DNA of 64,000 nucleotides from an uncultured Erysipelotrichaceae bacterium (GTDB lineage: Bacteria; Bacillota_I; Bacilli_A; Erysipelotrichales; Erysipelotrichaceae), in assembly GCA_947385085.1 (NCBI GenBank), contig CANDJN010000002.1:53760-117759 (forward strand), written 5' to 3'. Positions 18,039 through 28,300 of this stretch are shown here, in pieces (within the stretch, counting starts at the first letter, position 1; each line of letters starts with the position of its first letter). Made by a program: the position numbers and the translations under genes. A model generated the notes under the pieces. The model was given only the letters and a program-made list of their open reading frames with translations, was not told the origin of the DNA and made no database searches.

Positions 18039-19157
18039 TTAATCGTAAGTACGTACCGGAAGTACAAGCTGTAATACGCTTTCATCACTCACTGATTGAA
18101 TGATAAACGGCTTCATTTCTCCGCATAAAGAAAATTTTACCAGATCCCCATCCAGGGAACGAATCGCATCAAAGACATATTTACCGTTACAACTGATTTC
18201 TAACTTATTGCCGACAAAGCTTGCGGAGCTGAGCGTTTCGGTAGAGGATCCCACTTCTAATGATTTGCTGGATAAAATACATTCGTCTTCAGACAATGAA
18301 AATTTGATCACTGATACGCCATCGCTCTTAATAAAACTGGCACGATCAATCGCATTCAAAATATCCTTCATATCCATGGTTAACGTATAATCAAACGATA
18401 AAGGAATGAGCCGGTTGGTCTCCGGATATGCGCCGTCAATCAATCTCGTCTGAATGATCGTATCATCTAATATAAACTGTGCTTTGCGCTCGTTAACCGC
18501 AATTTCCACATCGCCTTCCCCTTCTAATGTTTTATAGACCTCTGCCAAACTCTTACCGGGAATGGTAATATTGAATTTCACCGGTGTATTGATCGCAATA
18601 TTCTTTCTTGCCAAGCGGTAGGAATCCGTCGCAACACATTGAAGCGTCTTGCCGTCACAGGAAAAATTGACGCCGGTTAATACCGGTCTTGTCTCTTTAT
18701 CACTGACCGCAAAGGAAGTTTGATTGATGATTTTCTTTAACAAATCCTTTGGCATCGTAAATATTTCCTTTGGCTTTTCAAAATCAATCTTAGGATATTC
18801 CTGTGCATTCATTCCGTTAATTTTAAACTCTGCGCTTTTACCGCTGATTTTGGTTAAGGAACCATCAATCATTTCCACTTCAATCATATCGGCATCAATT
18901 TTACGGATGATTTCTAATATATATTTGGCTTCTAAAACCACTGCACCCATATCATGAATATCCAAAGGACATTCCTCAGATTTTATCAATACGGTTTGAA
19001 TGGAAATATCGGAATCACTACCGGTTAAGATCAGCTGATTTTCTTTTGCCTCAATTTTAATGCCGGAAAATGCCGGTAATGGACTGTAATTGGATATGGC
19101 ACGAGCTGATGTGGATAACGCCTGTAAGAAACTTCGTTTCGATACTTTGAAATACAT
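18039..19157 (-). CDS. dnaN: DNA polymerase III beta sliding clamp
   Basis: A 372-residue beta clamp that tethers polymerase to DNA. Three repeated clamp domains fit the length. Recognisable pieces are the N-terminal MYFKVSKRSFLQALS, the middle RPVLTGVNFSCDGKTLQCVATDSYRLA, and the C-terminal VLQLVLPVRTYD, which is the usual LPVRTY ending. It lies between dnaA (145 bases upstream) and rlbA. An intergenic stretch of about 160 bases separates it from rlbA. Confidence 0.97.
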   Translation of the reverse strand: MYFKVSKRSFLQALSTSARAISNYSPLPAFSGIKIEAKENQLILTGSDSDISIQTVLIKSEECPLDIHDMGAVVLEAKYILEIIRKIDADMIEVEMIDGSLTKISGKSAEFKINGMNAQEYPKIDFEKPKEIFTMPKDLLKKIINQTSFAVSDKETRPVLTGVNFSCDGKTLQCVATDSYRLARKNIAINTPVKFNITIPGKSLAEVYKTLEGEGDVEIAVNERKAQFILDDTIIQTRLIDGAYPETNRLIPLSFDYTLTMDMKDILNAIDRASFIKSDGVSVIKFSLSEDECILSSKSLEVGSSTETLSSASFVGNKLEISCNGKYVFDAIRSLDGDLVKFSLCGEMKPFIIQSVSDESVLQLVLPVRTYD

Positions 19158-19301
19158 GGGTAATTCTCCCTTCTTTATTACTTTTTTAAATACTATAATA
19201 ATAAGGCTGTGTATAAATGTGGAAAACTCTGTTTCCGCTTTATATTCCTTATCATTTTAACAGATTTTAATGGGGATGAAAAGTGGATGACTATGGATAA
19301 G

Positions 19302-20657
19302 TCAAGAAAGTCCCAGCTGATGTTCAATTCGAATGACTGCCTGCATCATGACATCATTTTCTTTTAATAGTTTAACCATTTTTTCATAGCTGGACATCAC
19401 TGTAGAATGATCGCGCCCGCCGAATTCCAAGCCGATTTTCACATAAGGCATTTCTAAATGCTTGCGGCATAAATACATAGCGATATGTCGAGCGGTTGAG
19501 ATATTTTTGGTTCGTGATTTGGATTCAATCTGATGACGAGTTAAGCCATAAAAATCGCATACTGCCTGTTTGATCTGTTTTACGGTCAAATCGCTGCGTT
19601 CTCTAAGCATCACCGGATCCTCTTTGAAAATTTCCTTGGCAAAAGCTAAATCAATACGTTTGGGATTATAGAGAATCGCTTTAAAGAATAATTCATTTAA
19701 TGTTCCTTCCAATTTACGCACATCGCTGGAAAATTTAGTTGCCAGATAGTCAAGTACTTCATCATCAATCATGATCGCATCCTCGCGACCTTCGATTTTC
19801 TTAGATAAAATGGCCTTTGCCGTTTCAAATTCCGGAGCGCCGATCGCAACCGATAAGCCGCTGGAAAAGCGTGAAATCAAGCGATTTTCAATGCCTTTTA
19901 AATCATTGGGATGAATGTCGCTGGTAATGACAATCTGTTTATGATTGGAGATCAGTTTATTATAGAGGTTGAAGAATACTTCCTGTGATGCACTTTGCGT
20001 TAAGCGCTGAATATCATCAATTAACAGATAATCAACCTCCGCGATACGCTCCTTCACTTCTTCCACCGTCTTGTTTTTCATAGATTCAATCAATAAGGTC
20101 ACAAAATCTTCGCTGTATATGTATAAAACCTTCGCATCCGGCTTATTGGAAAGAATATAATTACCGATCGCATGTAATAGATGTGTCTTTCCTAATCCGG
20201 AATTACCGTAGATAAATAGCGGATTATTGAATTTTCCCGGGTAATAACAACAGCTAAGTGCCGCTGCTTGTGCTTCCCGATTGCTTTTACCGACAATGAA
20301 ATTATCAAATGTATAATCCTCTTTAATTTTATTTTCAAACATGATCTCATTGCGCGCTTTGGCGACCGAGCTGTTGGAAATGCGATCCATTTCCTCCTTT
20401 AAAAAGATTTGACAGGCAATATCATGTTCAATCACACCGGATAATATTTGTTGGATATAATCAATTGAACCCATCATAATATGTTTATTAATCTTATATG
20501 GCACTAAGATGGTCGCAAAATCCTCATCCAGATCATATAATTCGGATTCTTTGATCCAAGTATTAAAAACCGTAGGATCAAAGTGACCACTATTTTCAAT
20601 CAAATTTAATGTGGTCTGCCATATATTTTCTAATTGTTTTTTTGCAAATTCCGACAT
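19302..20657 (-). CDS. dnaA: Chromosomal replication initiator DnaA
   Basis: A 451-residue AAA+ initiator. Domain I is at the N-terminus; Walker A GNSGLGKTH and Walker B LLIDDIQ are in domain III. The C-terminal DNA-binding signature is GRDHSTVMSSYEKM. It binds DnaA boxes in the adjacent oriC and melts the DNA. The start ATG follows AAAGGAG. The DnaA-box-like repeats on both sides of the gene suggest autoregulation. Confidence 0.97.
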   Translation of the reverse strand: MSEFAKKQLENIWQTTLNLIENSGHFDPTVFNTWIKESELYDLDEDFATILVPYKINKHIMMGSIDYIQQILSGVIEHDIACQIFLKEEMDRISNSSVAKARNEIMFENKIKEDYTFDNFIVGKSNREAQAAALSCCYYPGKFNNPLFIYGNSGLGKTHLLHAIGNYILSNKPDAKVLYIYSEDFVTLLIESMKNKTVEEVKERIAEVDYLLIDDIQRLTQSASQEVFFNLYNKLISNHKQIVITSDIHPNDLKGIENRLISRFSSGLSVAIGAPEFETAKAILSKKIEGREDAIMIDDEVLDYLATKFSSDVRKLEGTLNELFFKAILYNPKRIDLAFAKEIFKEDPVMLRERSDLTVKQIKQAVCDFYGLTRHQIESKSRTKNISTARHIAMYLCRKHLEMPYVKIGLEFGGRDHSTVMSSYEKMVKLLKENDVMMQAVIRIEHQLGLS

Positions 20658-20661
20658 AAAA

Positions 20662-21291
20662 AACTCCTTTTGTGTACTTTACTTATTTTACTACAAAACG
20701 GTGGAAAACGCTATGATCAATTCATGAAATATTAATAAAAGATGTTAAGATTGAAAGAAAAACAAAAACGACAAAATTGGGAAATGATGGAAATTTATCC
20801 ACAATCATAATAAAAATGTGGAAAACACAAGGTGTAAAATCATGTTGTGGATTATCATGATGGTGGAAAAGGTGAAAATCATAAAGAGAGAGGATAAATT
20901 ATCCACAGTGAAAAGGCGTATTTTAGCCTTATTGCACAGGGATAATCATCATATTTCCTAATATTAACATATAGTGGAAAACTACCTTAAAAATATGGAT
21001 CATAACATGGTGGAAAAGTGGGAGTTGACGATTATAAATGATCATAAAAAATGATAAAGGGCAGTTTTCCACATTTTGGATAGCTTAATTTCTTCTATCC
21101 TTATATAATATAGTGATGATATTTCCCGTTTTCTTCACACTCACATGCGATAGATTATTATATTAATTGTTTTTCCTGAGACCATAAAAGCATCAATGAA
21201 ATAGATGAAAAATAAAATTATTTAAAATGATTAAATGAATACTAGCATTTCTTTTTTTTCATTTTTGTATCATAAATTTTCTTGGCTTTTA
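20662..21291. other. oriC: Chromosomal origin oriC (dnaA-rpmH intergenic region)
   Basis: A 716-base gap lies between divergent dnaA and rpmH. Perfect DnaA boxes TTATCCACA are at 20795-20803 and 20899-20907. Near-matches are TGTGGAAAA at 20818-20826, TGTGGATTA at 20846-20854 and TTTTCCACA at 21065-21073. Further TGGAAAA motifs are scattered between. The rightmost part (about 21170-21290) is very AT-rich and may be the unwinding element. The switch of gene direction here agrees with bidirectional replication. A smaller group of similar motifs lies in the dnaA-dnaN gap (19200-19300). Confidence 0.9.
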
Positions 21292-21320
21292 TTGACTTAT
21301 CCATATAAGTTATGTATAAT
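21292..21320 (+). promoter_or_regulatory. Promoter of rpmH-rnpA operon
   Basis: TTGACT (21292-21297), 17 bases, TATAAT (21315-21320). It lies at the edge of oriC and would drive rpmH and onward. Confidence 0.88.
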
Positions 21321-21373
21321 TTACGAGCAATGCTCAAATTATGTATAAAGAATGAACAGAGGAGGTGTATCTT

Positions 21374-21508
21374 GTGAAAAGAACATATCAACCGAGCAAA
21401 AGAAAACACCAAAAAACTCATGGATTCAGAGCCAGAATGGCTACTGTAGGAGGCCGTCGAGTATTGGCTCGTCGCCGCAGTAAAGGTAGAAAAGTGTTAT
21501 CAGCTTAA
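21374..21508 (+). CDS. rpmH: Ribosomal protein bL34
   Basis: A 44-residue basic protein with the unmistakable bL34 sequence: KRTYQPSKRKHQKTHGFRAR, then GGRRVLARRRSKGRKVLSA. It starts with GTG, seven bases after GGAGGT. Too short for most gene callers, but certain from sequence and position next to rnpA and oriC. A terminator-like hairpin follows it. Confidence 0.97.
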   Translation: MKRTYQPSKRKHQKTHGFRARMATVGGRRVLARRRSKGRKVLSA

Positions 21509-21510
21509 AA

Positions 21511-21536
21511 ATCATCCACCTGCGGGTGATTTTTTT
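21511..21536 (+). terminator. Attenuating terminator between rpmH and rnpA
   Basis: ATCATCC pairs with GGGTGAT around a six-base loop and is followed by TTTTTT. It probably ends part of the transcripts so that L34 is made in excess over RNase P protein. Confidence 0.8.
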
Positions 21537-21565
21537 ATCGGATGAATAGTAAAGGAGGATGACAT

Positions 21566-21898
21566 ATGAATAAAACATTAAGAATTCGTAAGAGTGAAGA
21601 ATTTCTTGATATTATGAACAATAAAAATTTTTATGTCTGCGCTTCCTTTACATTGTATATTAAGCCACGCAAGGAGAATCATGCGCGCATCGGCTTATCG
21701 GTATCAAAAAAATTAGGTAAGGCGCACGTAAGGAATAAAATTAAGAGGCAAGTGCGTATGATGTGTCAGGAAGTATTTGATTTTCAAGAGGAATATGATT
21801 CGGTAATCTTAGTTCGACCGCTTTATTTAAAAGAAAATTATCGAAACAACAAAAAACTCTTGGAAACGCTGCATAAAAAAGTTAAAATATATAGGTAA
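21566..21898 (+). CDS. rnpA: Ribonuclease P protein component
   Basis: A 110-residue basic protein that binds the RNase P RNA for tRNA 5' maturation. The conserved core is RIGLSVSKKLGKAHVRNKIKR, the RNR-type motif of the family. It follows rpmH and precedes yidC, the classical order. Start ATG after GGAGG. Confidence 0.95.
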   Translation: MNKTLRIRKSEEFLDIMNNKNFYVCASFTLYIKPRKENHARIGLSVSKKLGKAHVRNKIKRQVRMMCQEVFDFQEEYDSVILVRPLYLKENYRNNKKLLETLHKKVKIYR

Positions 21899-21922
21899 GC
21901 CAAATGAGCGAGGAGAATAAAC

Positions 21923-22822
21923 ATGAAGCAATTTTTTAAAGACAAAAGAAAATTAATGATATTTACCATATTTATACTGGTTGTACTGGCGGCTTGTTCA
22001 AGTCCGCGCGATCCCAGTACCGGTCAAGTATATCCGGAAAAATTGATCGGCTTGAATACAAGCATCGGATCGCAGATGAGTCAAGGATGGTTTGACGGTA
22101 TCATCGTATGGCCAATTGCCCAGCTGATTAATCTAGTTGCACAGGCAACGGACGCCGGTATCAGTATTATCGTAGTAACGTTATTATTACAATTTGCGAC
22201 CGCGGCGTTTTCGATCAAATCACAAGTATCGGCACAGCGGATGCAGATGCTGCAACCGGAAATCAATCGCATTCAAAATAAATATGCCGGGAAAACGGAT
22301 GATCGCTCTCGTATGATGCAGGCGCAGGAACTCCAACAAATCTATGCTAAAAACAATATCAATCCTTTTGGAACACTGTTGGTCACATTCCTGCAATTTC
22401 CGCTGATCTTAGGTGTTTATCAGGCAACCCAGCGGGCAGAAGCCGTCGTACAAGGTTCATTCTTAAATATTAAATTAACCGAAACACCGATCTGGGGATT
22501 GGAAAATGGAAAATGGATATATATTTTCATCTTCTTATTAATGGTGGTGTTCCAGTTCGCATCGTTTAAATTTCCGCAATGGCTTCAAAAGCAGCGGGAA
22601 AAAAACAATCATGTAAAACGCAAGGAATACGCCAATCCGAAAACAAACAAGAACAATATGGCGGGTTCGATGAATATGATGATGTATGTGAGCTTGGGTA
22701 TGATCGCTATCCTCGCTATTAATTGGCCGCTCTCCATGTCATTTTACTGGTTGGTTTCTTCCATCGCACGTATTATTCAAAATCTTGTGATCAATAAATA
22801 CTTTATTAAGGAACAACAATAA
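21923..22822 (+). CDS. yidC: Membrane protein insertase YidC/SpoIIIJ (lipoprotein type)
   Basis: A 299-residue insertase that places proteins into the cytoplasmic membrane with or without SecYEG. The N-terminus is a lipoprotein signal with lipobox LAAC (Cys at about 25). The core has five transmembrane segments; QPEINRIQNKY and the following KNNINPFG segment mark the conserved cytoplasmic hairpin. The tail is basic. It lies 18 bases from khpB, its usual neighbour. Confidence 0.94.
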   Translation: MKQFFKDKRKLMIFTIFILVVLAACSSPRDPSTGQVYPEKLIGLNTSIGSQMSQGWFDGIIVWPIAQLINLVAQATDAGISIIVVTLLLQFATAAFSIKSQVSAQRMQMLQPEINRIQNKYAGKTDDRSRMMQAQELQQIYAKNNINPFGTLLVTFLQFPLILGVYQATQRAEAVVQGSFLNIKLTETPIWGLENGKWIYIFIFLLMVVFQFASFKFPQWLQKQREKNNHVKRKEYANPKTNKNNMAGSMNMMMYVSLGMIAILAINWPLSMSFYWLVSSIARIIQNLVINKYFIKEQQ

Positions 22823-22839
22823 GGAAAGGAAGAGCTGTT

Positions 22840-23466
22840 ATGAAAAAAGTATACACCGGTAAAACGATAGATGAAATTCTGGCAGAAGCCGCAAATGAAA
22901 AGCAATGTGATGTCAGTGATCTCACATATGAAATTAAAGAAGAAAAAAACGGCTTTTTAGGCATCGGCAAAGAAGTAAGCGCTGAAATCTATTGTGAAAA
23001 GGATATCGAAGAATTTATCCGAGATTATCTTCAAACTTATTTTGATAATATTGAAATGGAATCTTATATCGAAATCAATCGTGATAGCGACGGCTATTAT
23101 CACATTGATTTGGATACGCAAAACAATGCGATTATGATAGGCAAAAATGGACAGACACTACAGGCGTTCAACACAGTGCTGCGCGCTGCCGTATCCGGTG
23201 AATTTAAAAAACGCATCGGTGTGATGGCGGACATTAACGGCTATAAGGAAGATCGTTATCATAAGCTGCGTTCTATTGCGATAAGATCCGCAAAAAGTGT
23301 CCGCCGTACCAAGGTGGATGTAACATTGGATCCAATGCCGGCAGATGAGCGAAAAGTGATACATAATTGCTTGACGAACATGGCAGGAGTTTCCACCTTC
23401 AGCGAGGGTGAAGGAAAAGAACGCCGCATAAAAATTGTATACAATCCGGGAAAAGAAGTTGATTAA
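22840..23466 (+). CDS. khpB: RNA-binding protein KhpB (Jag/EloR)
   Basis: A 208-residue protein with three domains: an N-terminal Jag domain (GKTIDEILAEA...EKNGFLGIGKE), a KH domain with the GKNGQTL loop at about residues 106-112, and a C-terminal R3H domain (RSIAIRSAKS...ERKVIHN). It acts with KhpA in RNA binding linked to cell elongation. It follows yidC in the conserved rpmH-rnpA-yidC-jag operon, and a terminator follows. Confidence 0.93.
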   Translation: MKKVYTGKTIDEILAEAANEKQCDVSDLTYEIKEEKNGFLGIGKEVSAEIYCEKDIEEFIRDYLQTYFDNIEMESYIEINRDSDGYYHIDLDTQNNAIMIGKNGQTLQAFNTVLRAAVSGEFKKRIGVMADINGYKEDRYHKLRSIAIRSAKSVRRTKVDVTLDPMPADERKVIHNCLTNMAGVSTFSEGEGKERRIKIVYNPGKEVD

Positions 23467-23468
23467 TA

Positions 23469-23496
23469 AAAACTGTCATACGACAGTTTTCTTTTT
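23469..23496 (+). terminator. Terminator of the rpmH-khpB operon
   Basis: AAAACTGTC and GACAGTTTT pair around the loop ATAC and are followed by a T-rich run. Confidence 0.88.
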
Positions 23497-23540
23497 ACGG
23501 AAAAAATGGTACACTATGAAAGAAATTGGCTGGTGATAAA

Positions 23541-24743
23541 ATGAATACATTGTATCAAGACGGAAAAAAAATTATCATGAAAAAAATCGGCATTGTATGC
23601 CTGATTTGTGTTGCCGTTCTGTTATGCAGTGCATTGACATGGGGAAACAGTATCGCTTCCTTATTAAAAGGAAGTGTAGAATTTGAACAATATGAACCTT
23701 ATTTATTTGAATCTAATGCTCAAACAAAGCTGGATCATGCTTATTTCGATAAAGAAATTATGATGATTACCGGTTCCTATGCCCAATATGGCAAAGTGAA
23801 AGAAGAACAAGTAGAAAATCAAACGGTTTATTATTTAATGCCAACGGAACGAGGAGAACAATTTATCACTATTATCGCCAATGGTAAAATTATTGAAACT
23901 CTGGATGAAATGGAAAATGCCTTTTACAATTCCATCGGCCATGAAATTAAAAGCTATCCCGATCCGATTATGATCAAGGGCGGATTTAAAAAATTACAGA
24001 AGGAAGAGCTTACCTATGCTTTAGATTATTTTCAAGGCTATGATGAAGCAATTAAAACCGAAGCGGATGTATTAAAGGTATTAAGTCCTTATGCGATTGT
24101 GATTGATCAAATTGATTCTATTTCTACATCCAGCCTTTGGATTTTATTAATCTTATGGATATTGATTGCGCTCGTTCTTGTTTTATTGACCATATTATAT
24201 TTTAGCGGTATCTGTATGAAAACATTGGATCGTGATATTGATAAACTACCGGAATCACTTAAGCGTATTCTGGATGACGATTATAAAAAAGCAGTGACTC
24301 AGGAACCATTAAAAATCGGTGATTATTTGTTATATGTAAGAGAGCGATGGACGTGGCGCGTCTATGATTATGAAACGTTTATCTGGATATATCAAAAGGA
24401 AATATACCATAAAATGAAACGTAATTTTGAAGTATGTGCCTATGATAAAAAGGGACATAAAATCATTCTATATTGTTCAGCGGATCAGAAAAAAGCAGAA
24501 AAAGTATTACAGAAGGTATTTGATCATTGCCATAATGCCTTGTTTGGTTATGAAAATTATATCTATGAATACTGGCAGGAATATCCGGATAAACTATACG
24601 ATAAATTAATTGAGCTTTCTTTGATCAAAGAAAAAATGGAACAAGATAAAAAGAAGCAAAAACAAGAATTAAAGGAACGAAAGACGCAGTATCGCAAGAG
24701 GCAATTACAAAAGCAGAATCATAAAGATTTGCGGAAAAAGTAA
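23541..24743 (+). CDS. Unknown two-segment membrane protein
   Basis: A 400-residue protein that I do not recognise. One transmembrane segment lies at about residues 13-33 and a second at about 203-228. Between them is an extracytoplasmic domain rich in charged and aromatic residues. After the second segment comes a cytoplasmic domain of about 110 residues, then a strongly basic tail (KKQKQELKERKTQYRKRQLQ). The basic end could touch nucleic acid or lipid, but this is only inference. I place the start at ATG 23541 after GGTGAT, not at the TTG 15 bases upstream. It sits 13 bases ahead of pth and is likely co-transcribed with pth and mfd. Confidence 0.75.
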   Translation: MNTLYQDGKKIIMKKIGIVCLICVAVLLCSALTWGNSIASLLKGSVEFEQYEPYLFESNAQTKLDHAYFDKEIMMITGSYAQYGKVKEEQVENQTVYYLMPTERGEQFITIIANGKIIETLDEMENAFYNSIGHEIKSYPDPIMIKGGFKKLQKEELTYALDYFQGYDEAIKTEADVLKVLSPYAIVIDQIDSISTSSLWILLILWILIALVLVLLTILYFSGICMKTLDRDIDKLPESLKRILDDDYKKAVTQEPLKIGDYLLYVRERWTWRVYDYETFIWIYQKEIYHKMKRNFEVCAYDKKGHKIILYCSADQKKAEKVLQKVFDHCHNALFGYENYIYEYWQEYPDKLYDKLIELSLIKEKMEQDKKKQKQELKERKTQYRKRQLQKQNHKDLRKK

Positions 24744-24756
24744 AGGCGGTGAAAAA

Positions 24757-25323
24757 ATGAAATTGATTGTAGGCTTGGGCAATCCGGGAAAAAAATATGA
24801 AAATACACGACATAATACAGGTTTTCAGGTAATGGATGAAATAGCACAGGAACTACATGTGGATATCACACAGAAAAAATTTCAGGCATTGATCGGTACG
24901 ACCCAAGTACAAGGTGAAAAAGTTATCTGTATGAAACCACAGACCTTTATGAATCTATCGGGAGAAGCGGTGGGGGCAGCGGTACGTTTCTATCAGCTTT
25001 CCTTAAATGATCTGTTAGTGATTTATGATGATAAGGATATCGAAGTAGGGAGTATACGCTTGCGGGAAAAAGGCAGTTCCGGAGGCCAAAACGGCGTAAA
25101 AAATATTATTGCGCATCTGGGTAGTGAACAGTGGAATCGCATTCGTGTGGGAATTGGCAAGAATCCCAACATTGACATGGTGGACTGGGTGCTGGGCAGC
25201 TTTCACAAGGAAGAAATACCTTTACATCAACAGGCGCTCAGTCTGGCAAAGGATGCGGCTATTTACAGTATTACCCATCCCTTTATGGAAACAATGAATC
25301 GCTTCAATCAGAGGAAAAAATAA
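24757..25323 (+). CDS. pth: Peptidyl-tRNA hydrolase
   Basis: A 188-residue enzyme that releases peptides from drop-off peptidyl-tRNA. The N-terminal GLGNPG..Y..TRHNTGF gives the catalytic His at residue 19 and Asn at residue 10; KPQTFMNLSG and HLGSEQWNRIRVGIG are the further signatures. The stop codon overlaps the mfd start by one base. Confidence 0.96.
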   Translation: MKLIVGLGNPGKKYENTRHNTGFQVMDEIAQELHVDITQKKFQALIGTTQVQGEKVICMKPQTFMNLSGEAVGAAVRFYQLSLNDLLVIYDDKDIEVGSIRLREKGSSGGQNGVKNIIAHLGSEQWNRIRVGIGKNPNIDMVDWVLGSFHKEEIPLHQQALSLAKDAAIYSITHPFMETMNRFNQRKK

Positions 25324-28300
25324 TGGAACTGTTGAAGCGATTCTACGAAAATGAAACGATTGAGCATTTTTTAGATCATAGCGCAAAGCTTGGTAATTTA
25401 TCGCTCATTGAAGAAGCTATCATGATCGCCGCTGCCTTTGCGAAAAAGCCCCAGCCATTATTAATTGTAAAGTCTAATTACTATACAGCACAGCGCTTAG
25501 CCGAACGTCTGATCCCCCTGATAAAAGCGCAAGTGCTGCTTTTTGGCGTGGAAGAATCATTACGCATGGAGGCGATTGCGCGTTCACCGGAAATGCGGGC
25601 GGCACAGATGGAAACACTCGCCCAGCTTCAAACCAATCAACCGAAAATCTGTATTACGCATAGTGCTGGTGTAATGCGTTATCTCTGTGATCCAAAGCAA
25701 TTTCAAAGACATACGATTCATTTGGAAACCAATCAGGAATATCCCTTGGATCAGTTAAAAAATGATCTTTTAAAAGCAGGCTATGATCCGATATCGCGTG
25801 TCGATCAGCCGCTTTGTTTTGCGTCCCGCGGCGGGATCATCGATGTATATTCCATGAATTATGATCTGCCAATCCGCATTGAATTTTTTGATAATGAAAT
25901 CGAAAGCATCCGTTTCTTTGATATCGCAACACAGCGAACGGTGAAAGTCATATCATCGGTGAATATGATCCCTGCCAGTGAATATTTATTTACTCAAGAC
26001 GAACTGAATGTGATCAGCGACGAATGTGAAAAAAGCTTGGCAAAGACCTCAAAACGAGACCATTTGACAACGCTGAAAGCGACGGTCGAACAAGATCTGG
26101 AAGATCTGCGCGCCCATCGTTCTCATGGCAATCTATATAAATATTTTGCCTTATTGCCTAATCATTACACATTGCTAGATTATATGGATCATCCATACGT
26201 CATCTTTTCCAGTGAAGAAGAAATACGCCAATCCATTCATCATATCCAAGAGGAAACGATTCAATATATCCAGGAAATGAGCCAGGAAGGCTTGGCATTG
26301 GCTAAGTTTACCCTTTTTGCGGATCCATTTCAAGAGGTTATGCATACGGATCACTTGATGATCGGGATGTTCGCAGATTTTAATCATAGCGAGTCATTAA
26401 AAATTTTGACTCATACTGTGTCAGATTTATCCTTTGTCCAAATTATGGATCAAATCATCAAGGAAGCACAGACCAATGATATATTATTAAGCTTAACCAA
26501 AAAGGAAATACGCATCGTATGTGATTATTTGAATGAGCATGCGATTGCTTATACACTATTGGATTCCATGTCTTCCTTACCTAATGGCATTTCTATTATT
26601 GAAGGAAACTTAAAGGAAGGATTTATAGCTACCAAGGAAAAAATCATTGTTTATACTTCAAGGGAATTATTCCACAGTAAAGAAAAAACAATGCGGTTTG
26701 CGAATAAATTTAAAGAAGCTGAGGTTTTACATGATTATATGGAATTAACACCGGGTGATTATATCGTCCATCATCAATACGGAGTTGGTCAATATATGGG
26801 GATCGTCAATAAAGAGGTTGACGGTGTGCACAAGGATTTTTTAAATATCGCATATAAGGGCAATGATATATTATTGGTGCCGCTGGAACAATTCCGCTTC
26901 ATCCGTAAGTTTATGTCCAAGGAAGGTGCCGTGCCAAAGTTAAATCAGCTGGGCAGCGGCGATTGGGAAAAGACCAAGAAGAAGGTAAGTGGAAAAATAG
27001 CGCAGCTGGCAGAACGTTTAATTGCCTTATATTCCTTGCGAGAGGAACGTAGTGGCTTTGCCTTTTCCAAGGATACACCGTTTCAAAAACAGTTTGAGGA
27101 TGACTTTAATTATGAATTGACGCAGGATCAAAAACGGGCGATTGCGGAGATCAAGCAGGATATGGAGAGTAGTAAACCAATGGATCGCCTGTTATGCGGC
27201 GATGTTGGCTTCGGTAAAACAGAGGTCGCCATACGAGCGGCGTTTAAGGCAATCATGGATCAAAAACAAGTGGCATTCCTCTGTCCGACAACGATATTAT
27301 CGCTCCAGCATTTTCGTACCTTTCAAGATCGCTTTGCGAATTATCCCGTCAATATTGCCGTATTGAATCGCTTTGTGACGCCTGCCGCAGCCAAACAAAT
27401 CAAAGAAAAATTAAAGACAGGAAAAATTGATATTTTAATCGGAACGCATCGAATTCTATCAAAGGATATTGAATTTCATGATCTTGGTTTTCTGGTCATT
27501 GATGAAGAACAGCGCTTTGGAGTGGAACATAAGGAAAAGATTAAAGAGCTAAGAACGGAAATTGATGTATTATCCATGAGCGCCACGCCGATTCCTCGTA
27601 CTTTACAGATGTCATTAATCGGTGTGCGATCACTTTCTCAGCTTGAAACGCCGCCGCTAAACCGTTTGCCGGTTCAAACCTATGTCATTGAAAAGGATTT
27701 CGGCATGATCAAGGAAATCATTCAAAGAGAATTGGCACGCGGCGGGCAGGTATTTTATCTGTTTAACAATGTGAATGAAATTTATCAGGTTGCGGCAAGA
27801 CTGCGGGAAGCATTGCGCGATGCCGATATAGCTGTGGCGCACGGAAAAATGAATCGCGAGGAAATAGAGGATGTCATGATTCGCTTTACCGAAAATGAAT
27901 ATCAGGTACTCGTATGTACAACAATCATAGAAACGGGCATCGATATTCCCAATGCCAATACGATTATTATTGATCAGGCAGATTGCTTTGGCTTAGCACA
28001 GCTTTATCAAATTAAGGGACGCGTGGGTCGCAGTGATCGTTTGGCGTATGCTTATTTAATGTATTCCTCCGATAAGCAGCTGAGCGAAGTCGCCATGAAA
28101 CGTTTAAAATCGATCAAGGAATTTGCTCAGCTGGGCAGTGGCTATAAAATAGCGATGCGCGATTTGGCAATTCGTGGCGCCGGAGACATGTTAGGTCCCC
28201 AACAGGCAGGCTTTATTGATACGGTCGGTATGGATATGTACATTGAAATGTTAAATGAAGCGATTGCCCAGCGCAAAGGTAATACAGGTAGCGAAGAAAA

